Source: Arthrobacter sp. ISL-85
GTDB lineage: Bacteria; Actinomycetota; Actinomycetes; Actinomycetales; Micrococcaceae
Length of the DNA: 64,000 nt
Reading direction: 5' to 3'
Assembly (NCBI RefSeq): GCF_018613675.1
Contig: NZ_JAGGPQ010000004.1
Coordinates: 62,001 to 126,000 of the forward strand
Shown here: one piece after another, positions 43,728-50,868 of the stretch
Layout of the letters: every line of letters starts with the position of its first letter
Numbering within the stretch: position 1 is the stretch's first letter
Translations under genes and position numbers: made by a program
Notes under the pieces: generated by a model
What the model saw: only the letters and a program-made list of their open reading frames with translations
The model's database searches: none
What the model was told of the DNA's origin: nothing

Positions 43728-44344
43728 CCATGCCCCGGAACGCGCCGGTCCAGCCGGTACTCAAGCCCTGCGCGGACCGCCGGCCATTCGTGCTCCAGGA
43801 TGGAGAACACCACCGTGTCCCGCAGGTTTCCGTCGCTGGTCCGTGAGTGGCTGCGCAGCACGCCGTCCTGTTTGGCGCCCAGCCGGGCGATGGCCTCCCG
43901 CGACTGGTGGTTCAGCCAATGCGTGCGGAACTCCACGGCCGGGCAACCCAGCACCTCGAAGGCGTGCCGGAGCAGCAGGAGCTTGGAGTCGGGGTTGGTC
44001 CCGGTTCCCTGCACGGACGCTGCGTTCCAGGTGGAGCCAATTTCCACGCGGGGCGTGGCGGCATCGATGTTCATGTACGTGGTCATGCCGATGATGCGCC
44101 CGGGTCCGCCTGTGCCGGGGTCAATCAGCCGGGTGGTGAACGGCAGCATGGAGCCCTGCTCCTGCAGGGTGAGCCGGCGTCGGATTTCCGCCGGCATGGC
44201 GTCCGGTGCGGGCACCGACGTGTACCAGAGCTTCCACAATTCGCCGTCCCTCGCAGCGTGCGCCAGGCCGTCGCTGTGCTCCTCTGCGAGCGGCTCCAGG
44301 ATTACATGGCGACCGGTCAGGGTAAGGGGTTCAAGGAAAGTCAC
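43724..44344 (-). CDS. GNAT N-acetyltransferase (RimJ/RimL type)
   Basis: 206 aa. MTFLEPLTLTGRHVILEPLAEEHSDGLAHAA is the standard start; VEIGSTWNAASVQGTGTNPDSKLLLLRHAFE contains the acetyl-CoA site; FRTHWLNHQSREAIARLGAKQDGVLRSH is a late-domain motif seen in this subfamily. Substrate unknown. Stop overlaps the GDSL gene stop. Confidence 0.85.
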   Translation of the reverse strand: MTFLEPLTLTGRHVILEPLAEEHSDGLAHAARDGELWKLWYTSVPAPDAMPAEIRRRLTLQEQGSMLPFTTRLIDPGTGGPGRIIGMTTYMNIDAATPRVEIGSTWNAASVQGTGTNPDSKLLLLRHAFEVLGCPAVEFRTHWLNHQSREAIARLGAKQDGVLRSHSRTSDGNLRDTVVFSILEHEWPAVRAGLEYRLDRRVPGHG

Positions 44345-44417
44345 CTCCCCAGCCTAGGCCCGCCGACAGGCCGGGCTACGCGGGGAAGGCACCACGACGG
44401 CTAGCGAGGGAGTAATT

Positions 44418-44651
44418 GTGTCAGGACCCAACCCGGATCCCGAGGACGAAAAAATCACCGGACTGGAGCCCGGCGGCGGAGTTCCGCCCGGCGAAACCCC
44501 GCCAGGCGAAGCCTCCACCGCAGGTCCGCAGGGTCACGACGAGCACGGTACAAGGAAGGGCACGCAGTTCCTGTGGATCGGCATCATCGGCGTCGTGGTC
44601 CTGCTGTGCCTCCTGTACTTCATCGGCTACATCGTGGGCTTCTTCGACTAG
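44418..44651 (+). CDS. DUF6480 small membrane protein
   Basis: 77 aa, GTG start. KITGLEPGGGVPPGETPPGEAS is the DUF6480 hallmark, followed by a polar spacer and a C-terminal helix (FLWIGIIGVVVLLCLLYFIGYIVGF). Probably a tail-anchored membrane protein of unknown role found in actinobacteria. Alone, converging on the 3-hydroxyacyl-CoA dehydrogenase gene with 22 bp between. Confidence 0.78.
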   Translation: MSGPNPDPEDEKITGLEPGGGVPPGETPPGEASTAGPQGHDEHGTRKGTQFLWIGIIGVVVLLCLLYFIGYIVGFFD

Positions 44652-44673
44652 ACCCAAGTCCTGAAGGCGGTTC

Positions 44674-45546
44674 CTAGCTGGGCCAGTCGAAAAACCCCTT
44701 GCCGGTTTTGCGTCCCAGTTCGCCACGGGCCACCTTGTCCCTGAGGATCTGCGGGGGCGCAAACCGGTCGCCAAGGGTGGAATGCAGGTACTCGGCAATG
44801 CCCAGGCGGACATCGAGGCCCACGATGTCCGTGGTTTTGAGCGGCCCGGTGGGGTGTTTGTAGCCCAGCACCATGGCGGCATCGATATCCTCCGCAGAGG
44901 CGACTCCTTCCTCGACCATCCGCATGGCTTCAAGCGCGATGGCCACGCCAAGGCGTGAGGACGCGAACCCGGGGGCGTCATTGACGACGACGGCGGTCTT
45001 GCCGAGTGCCTCCACCCAGGTTTTTGCCGCGGCGGCAAGTCCGGGAGACGTGCGCTCCCCCAGCACCACCTCGATGAGGGTGGATGCGGGGACGGGGTTG
45101 AAGAAGTGCAGACCGAGGAAGTTCTCCGGCCGCTTCAGCTCACGGGCCAGTCCGTTGACGGACAGCGAGGACGTGTTGGACGCAATGTAGGCGTCCTGCC
45201 CCAGCCGTTCCTCGATGCCCCGCAATGCCGTCACCTTGAGGTCCCAGTCTTCAGGGACCGCCTCCACCACCAACTGGCGGTCCGCGAAGGCGTCGTAATC
45301 AGTGCTGACTGTCAGCCTGGTCACCAGCTCTTCGAAGTTGGCGTCCACCGCCCCGCGTTCAATGCTCTTCAGGGCTGCCGACTCCACCCGTTCCTGCGCA
45401 GCCTCGCAGGAGACGTCGTCGCGTTCCACCACCAGCACGTCTGCTCCCTTGATCAGGAAGGCGTGGGCGATGCCGGCGCCCATGCGGCCGCCACCCAGCA
45501 CCCCCACGAAGGGGGGAAGGCCGGGGGTTACTGATGAATCACTCAT
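44674..45546 (-). CDS. paaH: 3-hydroxyacyl-CoA dehydrogenase (PaaH/FadB2 type)
   Basis: Oxidises 3-hydroxyacyl-CoA with NAD+, in context 3-hydroxyadipyl-CoA to 3-oxoadipyl-CoA. 290 aa. NAD motif GVLGGGRMGAGIAHAF at the N-terminus, ASNTSSLSVNGLA, catalytic region GLHFFNPVPASTLIEVV with the active His, and PTGPLKTTDIVGLDV in the C-terminal helical domain. Third gene of the thiolase operon, starting 3 bp after the hydratase. Could also serve general fatty-acid oxidation. Confidence 0.9.
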   Translation of the reverse strand: MSDSSVTPGLPPFVGVLGGGRMGAGIAHAFLIKGADVLVVERDDVSCEAAQERVESAALKSIERGAVDANFEELVTRLTVSTDYDAFADRQLVVEAVPEDWDLKVTALRGIEERLGQDAYIASNTSSLSVNGLARELKRPENFLGLHFFNPVPASTLIEVVLGERTSPGLAAAAKTWVEALGKTAVVVNDAPGFASSRLGVAIALEAMRMVEEGVASAEDIDAAMVLGYKHPTGPLKTTDIVGLDVRLGIAEYLHSTLGDRFAPPQILRDKVARGELGRKTGKGFFDWPS

Positions 45547-45549
45547 GGT

Positions 45550-46359
45550 CTACTTTCCGTCGGCGGGCTTGGGGGAGGCAGCGTCTGCCTTCTTCGCTGC
45601 ATTGCGGTCCAGGAACGCCTGCATCCGGTCGAACTTCGCCTGCGACTCGAAGAGGATGCCCTGGGCCAGTTGGTCGATGAGCGGATGCGCTTCTGCGGGG
45701 GCGTGGAATACGGATTTGGTGATGCGGACCGCCAGGGGGTCCTGCCGCCCGATCCTATTGGCCAGGCTGTGGGCAGCGTCCAGGAGTTCGGACGGATCGT
45801 GGATTTCGGTGATGAGGTTGGCGGCTTTGGCCTCGTCGGCGCCGAGGACCAGCCCGGCCAGCAGGATCTGCTTGGCCAGCGGCTCACCCACAAGCTCCCT
45901 GAGCCGCCAGCTGGCGCCGGCAGCAGCCAGGATGCCCAGCCCTGTTTCCGGGTTTCCGATCCGCACGTTGGGGGTGCCGATCCGGAAATCCGCGGCGTAG
46001 GCGAGTTCAGCGCCGCCGCCCAGGCAATAGCCGTCGAGTGCCGCAATGACCGGCATGGGCAGTTTGGCGATCCGGACAAAAATGGTGGAGTTGATACCTT
46101 GGAGGGCATCGTCCCGGCGCCGTTCACGCAGCTGGGCGATGTCGGCACCGGACGCGAAGACTCCCTCCACGCCAGCGATGATCAGCACCTTGGGGTTCTG
46201 TTCAAGCGCGGTACAGACAGTGTGGAGCTCCTCCACCATCTGCTGGTCGATCGCGTTCTTCACCTGGGGCCGGTTGAGCAGGACCACGACCCGGTCTGCA
46301 CGCTCCTCCACGAGGAGCGCGGAGAAGTTCTCTGCCGCGAGGTCCACAGGGTCCGCCAT
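45550..46359 (-). CDS. paaF: Enoyl-CoA hydratase/isomerase (PaaF-like)
   Basis: 269 aa. Start at MADPVDLAAENF (46359), where the ATG overlaps the thiolase stop codon. Crotonase motifs: KVLIIAGVEGVFASGADIAQL (oxyanion hole) and PVIAALDGYCLGGGAELAYAADFRIG, with Glu residues in the TG/AGASWR and ETGLG region. Hydrates 2,3-dehydroadipyl-CoA if the context holds. Only one crotonase is in the operon, so the isomerase PaaG must lie elsewhere or this protein does both jobs. Confidence 0.85.
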   Translation of the reverse strand: MADPVDLAAENFSALLVEERADRVVVLLNRPQVKNAIDQQMVEELHTVCTALEQNPKVLIIAGVEGVFASGADIAQLRERRRDDALQGINSTIFVRIAKLPMPVIAALDGYCLGGGAELAYAADFRIGTPNVRIGNPETGLGILAAAGASWRLRELVGEPLAKQILLAGLVLGADEAKAANLITEIHDPSELLDAAHSLANRIGRQDPLAVRITKSVFHAPAEAHPLIDQLAQGILFESQAKFDRMQAFLDRNAAKKADAASPKPADGK

Positions 46360-47585
46360 CAGATTTTCTCCAGCAGCATCGCGGTGCCCTGCCCGACGCC
46401 AACGCACATGGTGGCAAGGCCGATTTTGGCGTCCTCGCGTTCCATCCGCCCCAGCAGGGTGATGGCGATCCGCGATCCGCTGGAACCGAGCGGGTGCCCC
46501 AGGGCGATGGCGCCGCCGTCACGGTTTACGATTTCCGGTTCCAGTCCAAGCCGCCGGATGCAGGCAAGGGACTGCGTGGCAAAGGCTTCATTAAGTTCGA
46601 CGGCGGACAGGTCACCGACGCTCAGGCCGCTCCGCTTGAGCACTTTCTGGGTGGCGGGGACGGGGCCGATGCCCATGATCTCGGGTTCGCAACCGGCAGA
46701 GGCGCCGTCGATAATGCGGCCGCGGGGAGTCAGGCCCAGCCGTTCAATGGCCGCTTCCGAGGCAACGATGATGGCCGAGGCGCCATCGTTGAGGGACGAG
46801 GAGTTGCCGGCCGTGACCACGGAGCCGCCATGTGCCACTGGCTTCAGCCTTGCGAGAACGTCCAGGCTGGTGCCGGGGCGCGGGCCTTCGTCCGTGTCCA
46901 CCACTGTCTCTGACTTGCGGGTCTTGATCGTGACGGGCACGATCTCGTCCTTGAACCGGCCTGCCTCGATGGCGTCCAGGGCGAGCTGGTGGGACCGGAC
47001 GGCGAATGCGTCAGCGTCCTCGCGGGAGATGCCGTCCACTCTGGCCACTTCCTCCGCCGTTTCCGGCATGGAGTAGGTCATCTTCCCGTCGCGGGACAAG
47101 CCGCCATGCTGGAAATGGGGATTGGTGAAACGCCAGCCGATGGAGGTGTCGAAGATCTGGCCCGGCTTGGCGAACGCGCTGGTGGGCTTCTCCTGCACCC
47201 AGGGCGCACGGCTCATGGACTCTACGCCGCCGGCGATGACGATGTCCGCAGCTCCGGCCTTGATCATGTGGCTGGCCTGGATAATGGCACTCAGACCCGA
47301 CGCGCAGAGCCGGTTGACTGTGATTCCGGGAATGTGCAGCGGCAGACCGGCAAGCAGGGTGGCCATCCGGGCCACGTTCCGGTTTTCCTCCCCGGCGCCG
47401 TTCGCGTTGCCCAGGATTACTTCGTCAATGCTCTCCGGGTCCAGACCGGCACGGTGCACGGCCTCGCGGACCACCAGGGCCGCAAGATCGTCCGGCCGTA
47501 CGGAGGACAACGCGCCTCCGTACCTGCCCACGGGCGTTCGGACGCCGCCAACAAGGAAAGCCTGCGGACCTGCGGTTGCAGCCAT
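46359..47585 (-). CDS. paaJ: 3-oxoadipyl-CoA/acetyl-CoA thiolase
   Basis: Cleaves 3-oxoadipyl-CoA to acetyl-CoA and succinyl-CoA, the last step of the pathway. Start at MAATAGPQAFLVGG (47585), 408 aa. Active Cys C94 in NRLCASGLSAI, His in VELNEAFATQS and GHPLGSSGSR, second Cys in ATMCVGVGQGTAM. SRAPWVQEKP is typical of the PcaF/PaaJ branch. First gene of a three-gene operon (thiolase, hydratase, dehydrogenase) behind a PaaR-like operator. A general fatty-acid thiolase is the alternative. Confidence 0.9.
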   Translation of the reverse strand: MAATAGPQAFLVGGVRTPVGRYGGALSSVRPDDLAALVVREAVHRAGLDPESIDEVILGNANGAGEENRNVARMATLLAGLPLHIPGITVNRLCASGLSAIIQASHMIKAGAADIVIAGGVESMSRAPWVQEKPTSAFAKPGQIFDTSIGWRFTNPHFQHGGLSRDGKMTYSMPETAEEVARVDGISREDADAFAVRSHQLALDAIEAGRFKDEIVPVTIKTRKSETVVDTDEGPRPGTSLDVLARLKPVAHGGSVVTAGNSSSLNDGASAIIVASEAAIERLGLTPRGRIIDGASAGCEPEIMGIGPVPATQKVLKRSGLSVGDLSAVELNEAFATQSLACIRRLGLEPEIVNRDGGAIALGHPLGSSGSRIAITLLGRMEREDAKIGLATMCVGVGQGTAMLLEKI

Positions 47586-47648
47586 GGAAACACCCTTCAC
47601 GCGATAAACAGCACTGTCATCGGCGGCCGGCGCAGCGAAACCCTCCAC

Positions 47649-47670
47649 TTACCGACCGTTCGTTCTGTAA
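47649..47670 (-). promoter_or_regulatory. PaaR-like operator before the thiolase operon
   Basis: Begins TTACCGACCGTTCG and ends TCTGTAA; 16 of 22 bases agree with its own inverted complement. It lies 63 bp upstream of the thiolase start. Confidence 0.7.
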
Positions 47671-47704
47671 ATGGTACACGGCAAGGCTCGTGGTGCGCAT
47701 CCGG

Positions 47705-48379
47705 TTACAGGATCTTCACCCCCAGGTGGGCGGCGATCAGTGGCGCCAGGAGGCCCAGCTGGTACTCGTCAATGACAAGTCCGAAGAGGCTGCCGAGGCC
47801 GCTGACCTTTCGGAATTCCGTGCCCCTGATATCGAAGTCCTTCAGCTTTGCCCCCGCCAGGTCCAGCGACCCGATGGTGCAGTCTTCCAGCCTTACGCGG
47901 GTTGCGCCGACGGCTCCGAGGTCCAGTTCATTGATGATGCAGCCACTGATCAGTACGTCCGAGAGTTTGGCGCCGCGGAGATTGAGGAAGTCAACCTTGC
48001 CGCCATCGATCCGGACCGACTGCCAGCCACTTTCATACAATTCTGCCGAGCCAACGCGCGGATTACGGAACTCAACCCCGCGCCAGGTACTGCGTGCACC
48101 ACGGAGCACGGGCGCATACAGCTCCGCCAGGATGCAGTCGCGGAACGAGGCACCGCGGAGCTGGGCCTCGTTGAAGGATGCACCGTCAAACCGGCATTCG
48201 GCAAAGACGGCATCCCCGAGCTCGAGACCTTCCCCGGCGACCTGGGTGAACCGCGCATTCTCAAGCCTGCCACCGCCCTGGATGGCCGCACCCGGCATAT
48301 CTTCAAGGTCCCGCAACTCCACCGGGGAAAGCCTCGGCGGCGCCACTTCCGCCGCCCGTTTGCCACGCACTTTGTCCAT
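47705..48379 (-). CDS. Pentapeptide repeat protein
   Basis: 224 aa. Runs of A(D/N)LXX-type repeats: RLENARFTQVAGEGLELGDAVFAECRFDGASF, then LRGARSTWRGVEFRNP, DFLNLRGAKLSDVLISGC and RLEDCTIGSLDLAGAKLKDFDIRG. Such proteins fold as right-handed quadrilateral beta helices; some shield gyrase from quinolones, most have no known role. No signal or membrane helix, so cytoplasmic. Confidence 0.88.
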   Translation of the reverse strand: MDKVRGKRAAEVAPPRLSPVELRDLEDMPGAAIQGGGRLENARFTQVAGEGLELGDAVFAECRFDGASFNEAQLRGASFRDCILAELYAPVLRGARSTWRGVEFRNPRVGSAELYESGWQSVRIDGGKVDFLNLRGAKLSDVLISGCIINELDLGAVGATRVRLEDCTIGSLDLAGAKLKDFDIRGTEFRKVSGLGSLFGLVIDEYQLGLLAPLIAAHLGVKIL

Positions 48380-48436
48380 GAACAGAGCCTAACGGCGGCC
48401 CCTGACAAGGAACAGCGCGCAAGGATCCCCGGACCC

Positions 48437-48466
48437 TTGAAACAGTAAGCAAGCTTTGCTTACCCT
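48437..48466 (+). promoter_or_regulatory. Candidate promoter of csbD with TGCTTAC motif
   Basis: TTGAAA (48437-48442) and TACCCT (48461-48466) are spaced by 18 bp. TGCTTACCCT overlaps the -10 box; GTAAGCAAGCTTTGCTTAC forms an inverted repeat in the spacer. ATG is 44 bp further on. Confidence 0.5.
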
Positions 48467-48509
48467 GAAAGGGCACGGTTGATCGACGAAACGAAAGGAG
48501 GCCGGAACC

Positions 48510-48686
48510 ATGGGCCTCGGAGACAAGATCAGTAACGCGGCAGAGGACCTTGGCGGCAAGGCCAAGGAAGCTGCAGGCAACGCGACCGGCAACGACCGCC
48601 TCAAGGCGGAAGGCCAGGCCGACCAGGTCAAGGCAGACGCCAAGAAGGTGGGCGAAAGCGTGAAGGACGAGTTCAAGCGCAACTAG
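48510..48686 (+). CDS. CsbD family stress protein
   Basis: 58 aa: MGLGDKISNAAEDLGGKAKEA, then NDRLKAEGQADQ and a basic end DEFKRN. This is the CsbD layout: a small hydrophilic helix-rich protein, made in quantity in general stress in Bacillus and actinobacteria. An AAAGGAGG site precedes the ATG. Own promoter and terminator. Molecular role unknown. Confidence 0.9.
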   Translation: MGLGDKISNAAEDLGGKAKEAAGNATGNDRLKAEGQADQVKADAKKVGESVKDEFKRN

Positions 48687-48731
48687 TCCTTGCTGGTGCA
48701 GCCGCAGTGAACGGCGTGCTGCTACAGCCCA

Positions 48732-48766
48732 AAACGGCGGCGGGTCCATGGGATCTGCCGCCGTTT
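48732..48766 (+). terminator. Terminator after csbD
   Basis: AAACGGCGGC (48732-48741) pairs with GCCGCCGTTT (48757-48766) around a 15-nt loop. Confidence 0.7.
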
Positions 48767-48780
48767 CGCTGCCCACCCAC

Positions 48781-48842
48781 TATCGACTGCTGCGTATCTG
48801 CCGTTTAGAAGCGCCAAAACGGCAGATGCTCAGCAGTCGATG
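48781..48842. repeat. 62-nt palindromic dispersed repeat, copy 2
   Basis: Reads TATCGACTGCTGCG at the left and CTCAGCAGTCGATG at the right, with CTGCCGTTT and AAACGGCAG inside. More perfect as a palindrome than the copy at 31907-31968, and the same length. Ends 3 bp before the polymerase stop codon. Confidence 0.75.
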
Positions 48843-48845
48843 GGG

Positions 48846-49916
48846 TTACCAGCCGCTGCGGGTAGGCGTGTGCCCCTTTCGGGAATCTTCGGGCATCGTC
48901 ATTCCGGCGCGCAGCCCGAGGAGCCGGATAGGGCGCCCGGGCTCGATCTTCGCCGCGAGATCAAGGGCGCGGGCCAGCACGTCAGCCGGGTCCGATGTCT
49001 CGGGGATCTTCCGCGCGTACGTCTTGGTGGTGAACGGGGCGTACCGGACCTTCAGCGTCAGGCCGACCACCGGCCTGCCTTCGGCAGCGACATCCTCCAG
49101 GACGTGCCCGGCCAATTCGCGGACGGCGTCGAAAATGTGTGCCTCGTCGGTTAGATCCTGCTGGAAAGTGGTCTCGCGACTGTGCCCACGGGCCACCCAT
49201 GGGGTGTCATCAACCGTGCGTGAGCCGTCGCCCCGTCCCAGCTGCGCATACCAGGGGCCCATTCTCGGCCCGAATTCGGGAACCAGGTCAGACGGGTCGG
49301 CAGCCGCGAGCTCCGCCACTTTCTTGATGCCCAGGGTGGCGAGACGGCGGGACACTGCCTTTCCCACGCCCCACAGGTCGATGGTGGGCCGCTCCCCCAT
49401 TACCTGGAGCCAATTGCCTTGCGTGAGGCGGAAGACGCCCGCAGGTTTGCCGAACGTCGTCGCGACTTTGGCACGGACCAGGGTGTCCCCGATGCCGATG
49501 CTGCAATGCAACTGCGTTTCCGCCAGGACGGCCTGCTGCAGGTGCCGGGCGAAGGCTTCTGGGTCAGCCGTCTCAAGGCCGACGAATGCCTCGTCCCAGC
49601 CGAGCACCTGGACGGTGGTTCGCGGTTGTGAACGCAGGACCGCCATGACTTTTTCCGACGCTTCAAGGTAGGCCTCGTGGTCCACCGGGAGAATGACTGC
49701 TTGGGGCACTTTCCGCGCCGCGATGCGCAGCGGCATTCCGGAGCCAACGCCGTAGGCCCGGGCTTCATAGGACGCCGTAGACACCACTGCCCGCTCGGTG
49801 GGGTCGCCGCGGCCGCCCACGATCACCGGCTTGCCCGCAAGCTCCGGACGGCGCAGCACCTCGACGGCAGCGATGAATTGGTCCAGGTCCACATGCAGCA
49901 CCCACGGTTCGCTCAC
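48846..49916 (-). CDS. dinB: DinB2-type Y-family DNA polymerase IV
   Basis: Translesion polymerase. GTG at 49916, 356 aa. The catalytic start WVLHVDLDQFIAAVE has metal-binding D10; the steric-gate position, usually Phe or Tyr, is Ile (I15). GWDEAFVG carries the second Asp-Glu pair, SYEARAYGVGSGMPL is the fingers motif, and LWGVGKAVSRRLATLGI the helix-hairpin. DNA contact and little-finger domain follow. The ending GHTPTRSGW lacks a clear beta-clamp motif. This matches the actinobacterial DinB2 branch, which tolerates ribonucleotides, rather than DinB1. Confidence 0.92.
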   Translation of the reverse strand: MSEPWVLHVDLDQFIAAVEVLRRPELAGKPVIVGGRGDPTERAVVSTASYEARAYGVGSGMPLRIAARKVPQAVILPVDHEAYLEASEKVMAVLRSQPRTTVQVLGWDEAFVGLETADPEAFARHLQQAVLAETQLHCSIGIGDTLVRAKVATTFGKPAGVFRLTQGNWLQVMGERPTIDLWGVGKAVSRRLATLGIKKVAELAAADPSDLVPEFGPRMGPWYAQLGRGDGSRTVDDTPWVARGHSRETTFQQDLTDEAHIFDAVRELAGHVLEDVAAEGRPVVGLTLKVRYAPFTTKTYARKIPETSDPADVLARALDLAAKIEPGRPIRLLGLRAGMTMPEDSRKGHTPTRSGW

Positions 49917-50023
49917 AGGCCCAGTCTGCCCCGCCCAGACGGCACACACCACCCCGCCTCCCGCCGTCGAAAGCCCTGGACCGCAACCGGCGCGACATCA
50001 CCGTAGGCCGGTTACCCTTGGGC

Positions 50024-50761
50024 ATGACGAACGTGGATCTGAGCGCCGTGAGCGCCGCCGCCGGTGGATCCTCCTCCCTTCACGGCTACCTTGCAGTACC
50101 TGAAGGACCGGGCCCGTTTCCGGGGGTCGTCATGATCCACGAAGTGTTCGGCCTGGATGACCAGACGCGCCGGCACGCCGACCGGCTGGCCCGGGCCGGC
50201 TACCTCACCCTGGCACTGGACCTGTACAGCGACGGCGGCCCGCGACGTTGCCTGGTGGGAACCATGCGTGCCATGGCGGCCCGCACGGGCCGGCCCTTCA
50301 CTGACCTCGCCACGGCCCGCACATGGCTTGCGGAGTCGGAATTGGGCAACGGCAAAACCGGCGTGATCGGCTTCTGCATGGGCGGCGCATTCGCGCTGCT
50401 GGTGGCCCGGGACGGGTTCGATGCCGCCTCCGTCAATTACGGCCGCCTCCCCGGCAAACGTCAGGAGGACCTGGAAGAGGCACTGCGCGGCGCCTGCCCC
50501 ATCGTGGCCAACTACGGCGGCGCAGACAAATCCCTGAAGGGAGCCGCGGCCAGGCTCGAATCAGCCCTGGACCGGCTGGGCATCGAGCACAGCGTGAAGG
50601 AATTCCCCGGCGCCGGCCACACCTTCCTCAACGATGAAGTGCTGGGACCGGCAATCCTCAGGCCGCTGATGCGGGTCATGGGCGTGGGGCCGGACCCGGA
50701 ATCCGCACCGGAGGCATGGCAGCGCATCGAGGACCACTTCGGCCGGTACCTGAAGGACTGA
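50024..50761 (+). CDS. Dienelactone hydrolase family protein
   Basis: 245 aa. Alpha/beta hydrolase with nucleophile C118 in GFCMGGAFALL, Asp in NYGGADKSLKG, and His in PGAGHTFLND, the Cys-Asp-His triad of dienelactone hydrolases. An N-terminal VMIHEVFGLDDQTRRHADRLARAGY is characteristic. Could act on dienelactone from chlorocatechol or on another ester or lactone; no aromatic-pathway neighbours are present to decide. ATG at 50024 chosen over TTG at 50018. Confidence 0.88.
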   Translation: MTNVDLSAVSAAAGGSSSLHGYLAVPEGPGPFPGVVMIHEVFGLDDQTRRHADRLARAGYLTLALDLYSDGGPRRCLVGTMRAMAARTGRPFTDLATARTWLAESELGNGKTGVIGFCMGGAFALLVARDGFDAASVNYGRLPGKRQEDLEEALRGACPIVANYGGADKSLKGAAARLESALDRLGIEHSVKEFPGAGHTFLNDEVLGPAILRPLMRVMGVGPDPESAPEAWQRIEDHFGRYLKD

Positions 50762-50783
50762 ACGGTACCTGACGGGCTGAGCC

Positions 50784-50859
50784 TTCCGGACATCCGGGGA
50801 AACGCCGACGGCGGGCCGCCCACTCAAGGGGACGGCCCGCCGTCGAACGTTGTCCGGAA
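50784..50859. terminator. Nested hairpin between convergent genes
   Basis: Inner arms GACGGCGGGCCG (50807-50818) and CGGCCCGCCGTC (50833-50844), outer TTCCGGACA and TGTCCGGAA. It lies between the dienelactone hydrolase and the convergent permease, so both may end here. Confidence 0.7.
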
Positions 50860-50868
50860 AGAAAAGCC

